Shown here piece by piece: positions 49,359-61,296 of a stretch of DNA of 64,000 nucleotides. The position numbers and the translations under genes were made by a program. Origin of the DNA: Seriola aureovittata (taxonomy: Eukaryota; Chordata; Actinopteri; Carangiformes; Carangidae); NCBI RefSeq assembly GCF_021018895.1, contig NC_079365.1:17831001-17895000 (forward strand), read 5' to 3'. Within the stretch, counting starts at the first letter, position 1; each line of letters starts with the position of its first letter. The notes beneath the pieces were generated by a model. It was not told where the DNA came from, made no database searches, and saw only the letters and a list, made by a program, of their open reading frames with translations.

Positions 49359-52300
49359 TCAAGGAAAGGTGACTTTTCCCACATGCAGTTCGCCAAAGGT
49401 GTTGCTGTCCTTGCTTTCATCCTGAATGATGAACTGGGCTCCACTCTCCTCCTTTGACAGGTGGAAGTCATCAGTGTTGGTAGAGGTCGCTAAGACAGGA
49501 TAATTATCTGAAGCAGAGAGAATAAAGACGAACAAAATGTTTTGAAATCAGTAACAGAATACCAATTTTCAGTAAGTGCTCACTGCAGACTTGTCATATT
49601 CTTACACCCACACACTGTGTACTCGGTTTTCGTCTGTGATTTCCCCATTTTATCTAGACTTAGACTTTCATCTCAACTTATTTTCAAATATATAAATAAA
49701 GTGTAAATGTGTTTATTTTGTGGACATCGTTAATGTAGGTATTTGAGACAAATTTCACACAGACCAGTTAATGGACAACAAAGATTTCTCTCTCTTTTTT
49801 GTCTTATCTATTTTTGATTTAAAATATTAAATGTTAATTTGTTTACCAGAACTTTTTTACAAAATGCACACTTTAAGAATTAATCATTGATTTATTTGTT
49901 TAGTTATTTGTTTATTTTATTTTATTTTATTGCTTTCGGAGGCTATGGGCCATAATAAAACAACCAATATTCTCCAATTTGCTTATAACAAAAGAATCTT
50001 ATTTATAACAGCATCTTCTTGTATCACAAAGCATAACAATTGTTGAAGGCATGGGTACATACTGTAGGCTACTGTAAAATGCAGGGCCTTTAAAAAGTAT
50101 TCATCACTCTTGGAAGTCTTTCTGTTTTAATGTGTTAAAAGTTAAAGTAGTCAAAGTTGATTGAATGTGATGTTTTTTTTATCCTTTAGTATCCAGAACA
50201 AAACAGTCAGTCCAGATCTCAATCTAACTGAGAATTTGTGTCTGGACTTGAAAAATGCTGTTATTCACACATAACTCCCATAACCTGACTGAGTTTGAGC
50301 AGTTTTGCAGAGAAGTTTTGCAGGGGAAACGTGCAGTGTCCACACGTACAATGCTTCAGACTTGTCATATGTCTGTTGGTGGCCTCCCACACCTTTCTTG
50401 AAGATATCCTGCACAGCTGCACCATACTTTTTTCATTTGTTTTTTATGTTTTGTTTAACTACAGTCCAAGGGATGTTCAGTGACCTATAAATGTTCTAGC
50501 ACCCACCCCCTGAATTGTGGTTTTTGAAAGCATTTCTGCAGATCTGCTTGGAGTTTTTCTATGTGGTGTAGCTTTAATCTTGATATTGACTCACAAAAAG
50601 TTGGCTCTTCCATGCATCTAATTGAAACCCCTTCACTATATACATGTGATCCCCAATTACCAAAATTTAATGACTTCTAAAACAAGTTGGCTGCATAAAC
50701 AGTGAAGCATTTAAATCACTTCACAGTTTATTTGTTTATTGATAAGTGTCCAAAAAAGCAACATCAAACCACTTTAACTCCGTGTGTTAAATGATAAAAC
50801 ATGAAAAATTACAAATCTTCATATTCAGTCTCAGACGCATTGATTTGACACTGATTTCTTGAAATCATGCCTGTGGTTTAGTGACTGAAACCTACAACAT
50901 GTGTTGACATGTTCAGTTGACACATTTATACATTTTCCATTAAAATTGACTTACTTGCTTTGAACTTCCTCAGGCTCTTTATACAGGGAGTGCACAGAAA
51001 CACAAGGAGGCTGAGAGAGACCAAACCAAAGCTGATGCCAAGAATCACATGAATGTTTCCTCCACCATTGCCTTGCACCACTGCTGAAACATCACATTAC
51101 AGTCACGTTAGTTCAATTGAACTATATCGTCATTATGTACTGGTGTGCAGCATAACAAAAGTGTTTATTGTGGTGAGAGCTGCTGGACCCATGTTATGTT
51201 ATATCGCTCTGTCTACATACCAAGTACAACACAAACTGAATCGTGGGTTTTGTTTCCTGGAAAGAGTTCAGCAAGTCCAAACGCACTGCACCTGTTGACC
51301 AGGTTGTGTTAATGTAATTTTTGCTTTCTGGAGAATTATTATTGTAGTACAATTCTTTTAAATGGGTCTTACTGTGTCCATGGCTTGCAGATTTTGTTTT
51401 TCGCATCAAAATAGGCATTTTCAGGGCACAGATAGTCTGCATAGATGAATAGATAGTACGTAGGTAGGTAGGTACCCTCCTCGCATCAGTATGGTAGCAT
51501 TGTCATTGTGAGCGTGCCAAGAAACTGGCATTATTGTTTAACTCAAAGCACTCCTTTGATATTATCTTTCATGTACTGAACACTTCAAAAAGGATGTCCT
51601 TGAGATAAAGGTCTGATCAGGGAATGGAAACGCATGCCAGTCAGCACACCTTGCATTTCTCAAGACTTCAAGTTAAGCAAATTTCCTTACTAAGCTCTTT
51701 TGACATCATTATGAACTGCTCTCCCTTTCCTACTCATAAAGGACCACTTTAACACATATTCATGTTTACATTAAATATTTAATAACAGCAAGCTTGATTG
51801 TGTGAGTGAACTAGCATTTCAGGTTTATACACGCACTGACAAACGTCAAGTAGGTTGTGGGCACCCAACCTACACATATGGCTTTGTCAAACTTACGTTT
51901 TATTTCCATTTTCATACCTTGACATCCCATGATATAACACCCACAATCAGAAACAGACATAACCTGATTCAAATTGCCAAAAACAGATCAGTGCCATGCA
52001 GCTAATAACTTTGAAACTAACTAGCTGTTATGACAACCAATTCCTTTTTCTTCAAAATGTCTAGTCTCACCTGTCATGTTCAGTTTCTCCTGTGTGACGT
52101 GTTTATTTTCCTCACAAGCAGAACAGACATTGTTGGAGCACAGGAAACCAGGGGGACATGAACATTTTGCATCTGTGATGGGCGTACATTTCTCAGCATA
52201 TCCTGTGGGCAGATGAGAATTAAAAACCACACTTGAAAGTGTGTACTATGTTCTGTCTTTTGTCCATTGTGTTAAATGGATTGTCAACATCACTGGCAGG

Positions 52301-52771
52301 TGTTTCACCATAGGTCCTGAAAGCAGAGTTTGTATTTAAATAAATAAAATTTTTGTCATTATTTTTCAGTCTTACCATATTGGCATGACTGGCATTCTTC
52401 ACATCTGTCAAAGATGCTGTAATGATTCGAGAAGAAGCCGTCATTACAGGGGATACAGAGAGTTTTCTTGTGCTCTGTGCAGAACTCCTTCACATATTTA
52501 CCTTCATAACAAGAAACAAATGCAGTCAAACTCGAGCATATAATATTCACACGTAGTAGCCCAAATGCAACCTCTGAGCATATATCATAAACACATAATC
52601 TGATGATTAGATCAAGCAATTCAACATATTTGTATCATTATTACCTGGGGGGCACTTGTCACAGCACTGTTGTTCAATCTGAACCTGTTGATCACCGCAG
52701 TCTTTAGCATATCCTATAGTCCAAATACTGAGGGCATATAAAACTACCAGTGAACACTCCGGAGAAAACAT
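49359..52771 (-). CDS. tnfrsf9: TNF receptor superfamily member, TNFRSF9 (4-1BB)-like
   Basis: A type I membrane receptor of the costimulatory TNFR group. Seven exons (gene order): 52771-52645, 52501-52376, 52202-52071, 51436-51373, 51291-51221, 51083-50955 and 49507-49359. They join in frame to 265 residues (human 4-1BB 255). There is a signal peptide (about residues 1-22, VVLYALSIWTIGYA). Cysteine-rich repeats include QCCDKCPPGKYVKEFC, CEECQSCQYG, DAKCSCPPGFLCSNNVCSAC, and a last repeat ICKPWTQCSAFGLAELFPGN followed by THDSVC. The membrane helix is HVILGISFGLVSLSLLVFLC and the tail about 60 residues. The TDAKC-C-PGF-C and C-PWT-C patterns are closest to 4-1BB. The last repeat spans two short exons (64 and 71 bp). 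I could not confirm a TRAF-binding motif in the tail. Other TNFRSF members, such as CD27-like, remain possible. Confidence 0.72.
50085..50530 (+). mobile_element. Deleted Tc1-like transposon fossil
   Basis: This sits in the last intron of the TNFRSF9-like gene. A left-end-like stretch (gggcctttaaaaagtattca) is followed, after a large internal deletion, by a short reading frame SPDLNLTENLCLDLKNAV. That matches the catalytic-glutamate region of Tc1 transposases. Several stops follow. It belongs to a different Tc1 lineage from the copy at 23.9-25.5 kb. Confidence 0.5.
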
Positions 52772-54689
52772 TATGACCAGTGCTTCGTTCGTGCCTATGG
52801 GTTTTGTCTTGGTAGCTTGATGACGTCAGTGTGATGTGCGAGTGTGGTTAACAAGCTTTGAGACTCTCGGAAGGAAAGGAGGAAGGAAGTGAAAGACCAA
52901 CAGCTGGAAGCTGTTTGGTAACTGTATAAGATGAATGAATAAGAAAACTTTCTGCCATGTATTTTACTAGATCTCCCTCGTGATTTTAGTTTATTGTTAC
53001 ATTTTCATTTTATTCATTTGAAGCAGGACTATATAACTGGTCTTCAGGGGTGGGTGTGTGTGTGTGTGTGTGGGGGGGGGGGGGTCTGGTTTTTCATCAT
53101 CAAAAGTAGACAGTAAAACAGGACTCATCACCTTGTGCTCATTATCATGGATCTATCTTGTAGATTCTTTCCTGTGAATCATGTGTTGGTGTTGGAGGTG
53201 TTGTTTTCGGTTTAGCTTTCAAACACTTCAGCAGAAACTGGGGATGAAGCAGTTGAAGTTTAACTCCAATCCTTACACCCAAGGTGCACAACAACAGAGA
53301 CTACATTGGTGGCAGTTTATATGATTAAAATATAAGAGTCCACAGGTTTCAGATTTGGGTCCACTTGGCTCTGATTCCCAATGTTGCCACTATTTATTCA
53401 CACAATCTGAAGTTAAGATTTTACTTGTACCTAATTTTCAACTTCGCCTCTACAAGAGAGAAAATAAGTGACATGCACATTATTATTTGTTTGGCTATTT
53501 GAAACCTGAAAAAGGATTCAGGTTTGATGTTAGATCAAGAGTTGATAAAATGCCATCTAATTCTGCCTAGATCCCGTTTCTAACTTATGTTAGTTCACAA
53601 ATACACTATAAATATCACTATGATAGAACAGCAAATAACTTAATTATTGAAATTAGATGACACTGTGATTGTAGAGAAAGGTCAGTTCACATAAATGGTT
53701 AAAAAAAATCCTGATTGGTATCTAGTCATTCAGATATATACATTTGCAGAGGCATTGAGATATCAACTGTTTCTTGTTTGAGGTAGTGAGAGGTTAAGAG
53801 GGATGATACCTTTGTAGCACTAATCTACATTATTTCTGCACCTGTGTTGGAAACGCATTTTTTTGTATGTAAATAAAATACCACTGAATGTGACATTCAG
53901 TTTATGGCAAAAATAATGCTGCCAAATGCTCCCTCAGTGTTTTCTTTTCAGTGTAACAGTGTAACATCACATACTTTCTGACACATTGACCAACTGATAC
54001 AATTAATTCACAATTAAATAACAGAGAGAACAGCAACAATCAGTAATTCAAACAGTTAATGTAACATTAAAAGGCCAGGACACTCGAGCACAAGCAGATC
54101 TGAATATGACTCATTGTGGCTCCAGGGAAGCCCATAGCCTACAGTGTGTGGACACAATAAAACCACTTGGTTAAGGTCACTTGTGTGAAGAGGGGCTAAG
54201 AGATGAAAAAATGAAAAGAATCATCTGCTGTTAGTATGTTAGCCCTGGACTCCATGTTTTTAAGTGTGAATTTTTGCCGCAGGCTTACTGAAAGAGGGTG
54301 GATTACATTCACATAACCTTGGTGAAATGTGGTCAAGCTTGCATTGGGGTTTTTTTCTTTAGCAGTATTAACTTGTACAGTGTTTAGCACACGTGTTACA
54401 GCAGAGGGAGGAGGACTGCACACAGACCTGCTTTTTTCTTCTTCTTTATTCAGACCCAATGTGTCGTACATCAGAGGCCGTTGTGAAGTTCATATGATGC
54501 GGGAGTACACATTAGAATAGCGTGATTATGTATTAAGAGGTGTTTGTTGACATTTGGTGTGTGTGTGTGTGTGTGTGTTGGGGGAGGGCAGGGGGATTCC
54601 CTGGTAAATGCAAAAACACACGGCTCATTGGTAATCAGCTTAGTCAAAAGACTTGTCAAAGTTTAGTTACACAAATTAATTAGCAACAA
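52772..54689. other. Upstream region of the TNFRSF9-like gene and intergenic DNA
   Basis: No exon is recognised. It holds a GT tract followed by a G run (53053-53084) and a GT tract (54557-54578), with AT-rich sequence between. The promoter of the TNFRSF9-like gene should lie just above 52771, but I see no clear TATA box. Confidence 0.3.
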
Positions 54690-55440
54690 TTCTGACAAGT
54701 ACCAGACCAGTACCTACCCTTTGACTGTCACTACCCACTGGAACACAAACTAGAACCCTGCAACACCAACCCGATAATGTGCCAGCAAGTGTCCAGGCCC
54801 AAGAGAAGGAACACAAACACCCGAAGGAGGCACTTTAAGCTTGTAGATACCCTAACTGGATCTTTGTGAAATCAACCACAAGATCCAGGAAAAACGCTGA
54901 CACTGTTGGTGGTGAAAAAAAAAAAAAAAAAAAACACACAACAACAACGCCATCCCATACGTGTCCTGAGTATCTGAGAAACTCTGAAGATCTTCAACAA
55001 GCGCTGTATCAATGTGATTTTCAAACCCAGCAACACATTAAGAAAAAGTGGTCCATCCAAAAGATCACACACCGAGAAAAGCTAATGTATGCAGTTCAGT
55101 GCAGTAAGGGATGCACAGACCTATACATCGGTGAAACCACACTACCAGTAAACAAACGCATGGCTAAACACAGGAGTGCCAACTCCTCAGGCCAAGACCC
55201 AGCACTTTCAAACTCCAAAAACAACTATCGCTGTCACTTGGACTGAGGTGGCTCCAACAACTGTGGTTACAACAACCAGGAGCACTAAAGAACTAAGTGT
55301 CACCAGTGGACTTGATGAGGAGGCTAATTACCTGGGTCTCCTCACCAGTCACAAGACGCTTTCGATGGTTCGAGGTGAAACGTCTTCAAGTATCTACAAC
55401 CCCATTTGTGTTCAATTCTTGGATAATTCTAATCATTAAT
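54690..55440 (+). mobile_element. Penelope-like retroelement fossil with GIY-YIG remnant
   Basis: Broken frames carry HYPLEHKLEPCNTNP and later CPEYLRNSEDLQQ, followed by YAVQCSKGCTDLYIGETTLP and KRMAKHRSANSSGQD. The last two match the C-terminal GIY-YIG endonuclease of Penelope-like elements (consensus pattern CxxxCxxxYIGET then KRMxxHR). The frame then degenerates. The sequence ends in a tail (gaggtgaaacgtcttcaag) that I associate with fish copies of these elements. An A-run and stops confirm that it is dead. Confidence 0.72.
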
Positions 55441-56658
55441 GTCATTTATCAAAGATACCACTCATGTATTGGTTCCAACTTGTCAAATGTGAGTACTCGC
55501 TGTTTTTCTCTGTTTAATGTCATTGTAAATTGAATATCAGTGGCAATCTGGAGATATTACCTCAGGAGCAGGAAAGCTGTAATGTAATAGATTGATCATA
55601 AAATAAGCAACAGACTAATCTATACTAAATAAATATATATATATAAAAATAATTGATTGCAACCCAACTGTTGTTGTTGAGCCTTGTCAAGGTATTATAG
55701 TCTCCAGGCAAACATTACTGAATCATGCCGAAAGTCTGCATGAGGAAGTGATTAATATTGATGTTTGGTTTGTGGCCATAAAAATTTTTGGTGATGTTTG
55801 TCTTTATTCTGTAGAAATATGTGAGCACTCATCAAAGGTTAAATAGCATAGTGCATAGTAACACCAAACCACGTGTTTTTGAAAGTAGGTCAGTGGCATC
55901 CCCCAGTTGAATTCATACCCATGAAGACCTCACAGCATATGGCTGTACCACTAAGATTATCATTCATCATCGTGTCATTTACCTCTCTCTCTCTCTCTCT
56001 CTCTCTTTCTGTCACTTACACACAGTTACAAACATACGAAACCGCTGTCAGGATGTGACAGCAGCATAGACGCACGTACATGTAGTTCTCAAAAGTAGCC
56101 ACAACAGACACCATGTAGACACTGTAGAAAGCTGGATTTCCCTTTAAGGCTGCACTGAACATTGCAACCCACACTTCGGGCAGTGTGGTGAGGTTGGGTG
56201 GAAAAACATGCGCCGTCACAGGGGCTTCAACATGACACTCATTGAAGGTTATGACATTTGATGACAGAATATAGACAACACTGCCCAAATACCAACAATA
56301 AAGATATGTGCCTTTCTTTAAATCAAACAATCTCAGAACCAAGATGGAAAATACGATGCTGACAAAAAGTATTCACTGACTTCTAAATTTTTCATCTTAA
56401 ACTCTGTGGTGGCTGTGAGAGCTGCAACTCATGAAAACACATGCAAATAGACAAAACACAAGCCAATTAAAACAAATTAAAACACCATCATCAATTTGAC
56501 AACACATTCTCATTTTTGTTTGTCTATTATAATGAAGATGTCTTCTTAATTTGCTTGTGTTTTGTCTATTTGCATGTGTTTCTGTAAGCTCCAGTGTGTT
56601 TAACTCTCTCAGCCACTGTAGCACTCCACTGGTTGAATACATCAAAGTGTGTTTACAG
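55441..56658. other. Intergenic AT-rich DNA
   Basis: No exon is recognised. A CT microsatellite lies at 55985-56010. A short stretch near 56365 (acaaaaagtattcactgact) resembles a Tc1-type end but is too short to assign. Confidence 0.3.
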
Positions 56659-57347
56659 CAGTGGCGGCTGCTGGTCCTATAAGGAGGGGAAGCTCATTTT
56701 CGGCCTACATCATAAAATGTGTCCGTTTATTTATATGTAAATTCGCAGAGTGACAGAAGAGAGTCGCCAAACACAACGCTAGTCGTTTTTAACAAAGACA
56801 AAGTCCCTGAGGATCAGTAACGTCTCCAGATCAACTCCGAACAACGGAATGAAAAACTTGAAAACTGCTCCGGTGGATGCTTATACTTCAAGATCGCTAA
56901 TTCGCTCATTTCGCTGTCAATCAAAAAGGGACTCAGCCTCAGACAGATCATCCAATCATCATGCAGAAAACGAGCGTCCGGGCCAGCCCACTGCCCCATA
57001 GACCCCCAGAGACGCTGAGCGTCCGATGGGCGGGACAAAGCCCAGCATTTATCCAATGACCGTCTAGTTTCGCTGCAGTGGAACAACCCACTCGATGCTT
57101 CCCCATTGAAGTCAGTAGAGGCTCGGCGTCTACACTGTGTAAAGCTCTGTGGCGCTGCGGGGATGAATGAGAAGAAGTCGTGTCGGTTACCTGTGATAAG
57201 GCGCTGATTCTGAACAAAAGATGAACGTGTTCTAGCGCATATTTAGTCAATGAAATGTACATACAACAGTACATATTTGACCACTTATTTTGTTGACATT
57301 TTAGGGGAAGCTGAGCTTCCCTTGCAGTCTTAGAGCAATCGCCACTG
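56659..57347. mobile_element. Non-autonomous hAT-type MITE with intact 8-bp target duplication
   Basis: The element starts cagtggcggctgctggt and ends agcaatcgccactg, giving inverted ends that match at about 12 of 14 positions. It is flanked by a perfect 8-bp direct duplication gtttacag (56651-56658 and 57348-57355). An 8-bp duplication and CAGTGGCG ends are hallmarks of the hAT superfamily. At 689 bp and with no transposase frame it is non-autonomous. The perfect duplication suggests a fairly recent insertion. Confidence 0.82.
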
Positions 57348-58004
57348 GTTTACAGGTCTTGGGGAGTACAACTGAAAGAGTGGAAAAGTTGTCTTTCGTA
57401 CCTCCGGAGGGATCTGTGTGAAATCTGATACACTTGAGGCAGCATTGGTTGGGACTGCAGACTACAAATTTAAAAATGAATAAGTCTGGAGGTCTGGAGT
57501 TAGAAAGAAGTGAAGTTACCCGACTTCTGTCGCCCGCTCTTCACCTCTGCTTGAGGCTAGAGGCTCAAGGCTACATTAGCTACCATTACTATGACACATA
57601 ACTCCGATTGAACGGTTGGTGGTCAAGTTCTGTTGTGGGTAGTGCAGGCGCCAGGTAATTCTGCTTTTGACAAATTTTTATACTTTTTGACCATCGTGAG
57701 ACTGACTATGTAACAGGAGTGCAATGTTAAATAAGTGCAGTGCTCCAATCTAAGTAAATTGAATGGGTTTTTCTTACAATGATTAACATAATATGAAACT
57801 GAAGTTCAAAGTCAATTACAAGTATAAATGCCAAATTGGACAAAGGAACACTCCATGACAACAAGTCGTCCAAACTTTTTCAACCCTCTGATACAACCTA
57901 TAGGGGTGTCGCCTGAAACAGAACCCATGCTTACCAGACCTCAGTTGACATGACATAACATGATATAACCAATAATCAGCGTTGCCGTGGTTACCATAAT
58001 AATG

Positions 58005-58375
58005 GTCATGGATTCGTTAGGTTTAGGCACAAAATCTACTTGGTTAGGGTAACTACTTGATTTGGGTTAAAATAAGTATTTACTCAACATCAGACAATCT
58101 TTGTTGTCATGGTTACAATAATAACAACAAACAGTCATGGATAATAGAAACAAGATAAACTACTGGTTTCAAATGGGAATTGAACGGCAATCTCCTGTGT
58201 AATGTTCCTGTGTTTTGTTGAAGCATCCATCCACCCCAACCTCTCCCTAATGTGGACTTTGTGTCTCTTCATACTATACTATATCACTTTTCCTTTTGCT
58301 CCTGTCATAATTACTACGGCCGCAAGATGTCACCTAACAACAAAACGTAACTATGAGTAATAAACCCACTGCTGC
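58005..58375. repeat. Dispersed repeat related to 1246-1495
   Basis: This copy and the one at 1246-1495 share acttggttagggt-like starts, a stretch like gggattgaacggcaatctcc, and cctgtgt... followed by catccatccacccc. The central GGxxTTGAAC-like block resembles a tRNA B box, so a SINE origin is possible but unproven. Confidence 0.4.
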
Positions 58376-59468
58376 ACTGTGGGTTCCTTTTTCACAGGAG
58401 GACAGTCTCCTCCAAGAAGAAACAAAGCAAAACAACAGCAATAGGTTTGTATGAATGTGATGTTTGCACTTTGCTGTGACAGTTTGATCTGCAATAATAG
58501 TTGTCTAGGACAAACACAGCTGTTGCCTTAAGTGTCTTTAACAAAAATGTAAATAACGCTATATTCTATAATCACATTTACTGGATTGAATAGCACGTAT
58601 AAAAGTGGAAAATGCACCTGCAACCTGTTACAAATACAGATAGTTGAAAAAATATAAAAACCCAGTTTAAAATATAAAGATGTGTATATGCACAAAGATG
58701 CATGTTATCTATCATCAGCAGAGCTGGGGAGTAGTGGGCTACATGTAATTAAACTTGTAATTTAAACTAGAAGTTTAAATTTTGCAGTAACTTGCTGATA
58801 GTACAAACTACATTCATGCCCCCCTTTTTCCAAAATCCTGACCACTGCAAAGGCACACTGCAGTAATGCATTCGTCAGTCTAAAGCCAAGGGTGGGTGCT
58901 GCTCAGTGGTCACAGAGCTACATCATCATGGATAAACCTCCTCAATCTAAATCTGAAGAAAGAATCTCTACGGACAAACTTAAACAGTCATTTTATACAA
59001 AACCAAAGCTGATGTTCTTTGCACTTTCCCATGAATAGTTGTTTTAGTTTTTTTGTTTAGGTTATGACCTGTGAACACGTGGGCACTTTTCGCAATAACT
59101 CAATAGAGTGGCTTTTATTATATCTATATTTTTTTATATCTACGTAGCTTACTAAACTAGATTTCTCCATAAGGTAGTTTTGCCATAGCTCAGCTACATA
59201 TAAAGGGCAGAGCTCATGCATGCACTGTGTATTTTTGAAACCGCACACTGACTTCCTTTGTCAGAGGCATTTACTGTAAGTATTTGCATGAACCATTTCC
59301 AGTTTATGTGAACTCTATGAAAGACATGCTCATTCTCAGTTAGTTTAATTGTAAAACAAGTTTATTTAGAAAATCTTTATCCACGCACTCACAGGGCACA
59401 GGGCAGAAAACATTGGTGTTGGATGCTGTACAATATGAGTCAGATACCAACTATTTCATACCTTTAAA

Positions 59469-60067
59469 CAATGATGGAAAGTAAAGTACTTTTACTAAAG
59501 TACTGAGGTGCCCTTTTGAGAGTTATTTACTAGTTAGATTTGGCATTTTAAAAAAAGAGAATATAAACTTACACAAACAAATAATAAAATAAAATGCAAC
59601 ACATAAGCAAACTACAAAAAAATACATCACACTGTGATGAACTCAGTGGTTCCCAACATTTATATAAAAGCTGTATCTGGTTGGGATTCTTCATTACATT
59701 TCAGATTTCTATGTTGTTACCAGCAAACTATACTAAAACTATACTTCTCAGATGGTTTAATTTAAATATCCAATATTTCACAAAAGAAAATCAAAATCAT
59801 AGAAAAGTTTAAAAACAAATGGATCCACATGTTTTTTTTTCTTCTCTTTTTCTCTCAGATTTATCTCGTGAGCCTTTGGAGGATGCCTAGGTTACTAACC
59901 ATTGGACTCAATTATCTGACTGTACAGTAAAATGCTACTTACATTACACGGATGCATCAGTTTTAAAAACAACAAGAACAATAAAAAGAAAAGATTATAA
60001 TACTATACTTCTGTATTTTTACTTGAGTAGGATTGTTGTATTGGAACTTTTACTTTGTCCACCATTG
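59469..60067. repeat. AAGTAC-type MITE, near full length
   Basis: The ends caatgatggaaagtaaagta and tactttgtccaccattg are inverted copies. The flanking 8-mers cctttaaa and tttttaaa match at 6 of 8 positions, compatible with an old hAT-style target duplication. Fragments of the same family occur at 17.2-18.0, 23.6, 25.8, 41.5 and 48.4 kb. Confidence 0.55.
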
Positions 60068-61296
60068 TTTTTAAATAAAAATATGAGTTAACTTATTTTC
60101 CTTAGAGTATTCCAACACAACAGCTGTTAACGGAATAAATGAGTTTTAACCAACTACTGCTTTTTCCATGTCGATCCTACTGTTCACATAGAGCCAGCCA
60201 CCTGTGATTTTAAGCTTGTGTATCTGATTTCTCCACAAAACATAAATGAATGAAAAATAATGAGGGCAGACTTTCATAACTCCTCTGACTGTACTATTCT
60301 GGGGAAAGTCTCCAGTGAGATATAAACAACTTGAAAGTCTTCACATTTACAATATGAATCTTTCCAACGGTTGAAATGAAGACGTGAGAGGAAGTACTTC
60401 TCAGTGGGAAAAAGAGGCACATTTAACTCCATATGGGGAACTCCCTCAACCCCACATACTACTGAAAGCAAGTAGTTTTTTTTTTTTTTTTTTTTTTACA
60501 TTTACCATTTTCAGCTTAACAGACCTGTCAGTGGAAAACAACTGAAAAAACAATACATGACAAGAATACAGACAAAAAGTATGAAGAAAATAAAATGTTT
60601 TTCTAAGGCTCTTCAGCAGTTCATAACAGTTTGAATGAGTGGTACCAATCGTTCTAACCTTTACTACAAAACCGTTCACATTGTATATTTATTCAGAAAC
60701 TTGTCCTTTGCCCCATTAAACACTATCATATCATATAATGTCATAAGGCTTTAAAAAGCAGCAAAAATATGATTGTGTGTATATATTTATATATTTATAT
60801 ATATATATCTATATATATGCATTTTAAAAAGAGTAACAAGTATATGAGGCATTTAGTGGCACGACCCCTGAGGTCATTATACAAAAATCTGAATATCCAA
60901 ATTTGTAATAAATATTAAGGTTAAACTGAAAGTTAAGTATTGCCATTAAAATTATCTTACTGAAGAAGCTATAACAGCTTCAAAGCTGTTTTACTACTTC
61001 ACTTTAAATTGATTTACAGTAAAATGAAAAATAGTGAGGTATGATACATACACATCTTTCAGATAAATCACCTGATATTCTATTATAACAGAACGAACAA
61101 TGATCAAATATTGACCACACTGCAAAATGTGCATACAGCAAACACAGTACATATACGGTGAATTGTTTTTCTCACGTATTTCTAAGATGAAACCAACAAT
61201 ATAAGGAAAATGTGAGTGACATTATTCATGTACTGATTATCAGATCTAAAAGTTCACAGTATTAGTTGACACATTTATGTCAAGCAAAGTTTCACC

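Larger units (their letters stand above)
57348..61296. other. Intergenic region before the TNFRSF4-like gene
   Basis: Apart from the two repeats listed separately, this is AT-rich DNA with no exon. It includes a TA-rich run (60778-60820), a poly-T run (60476-60497) and an AATAAA on the - strand (TTTATT at 60688-60693). That signal could end the TNFRSF4-like transcript with a 3' UTR of about 0.6 kb. Confidence 0.35.

Noticed and set aside
50295..50490. Short overlapping + strand frames in the last intron of the TNFRSF9-like gene
   Set aside because: They overlap and follow the Tc1-like fossil, lack catalytic motifs in frame and have no splice context.
51194..51442. An 82-codon - strand frame through the two small TNFRSF9-like exons
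   Set aside because: Reading straight through gives no cysteine pattern. The two spliced exons in other phases give clear TNFR motifs, so the unspliced frame is not used.
58730..58830. Stretch gggctacatgtaattaaact resembling a dispersed fish repeat
   Set aside because: Only one partial copy is visible, with no clear ends.
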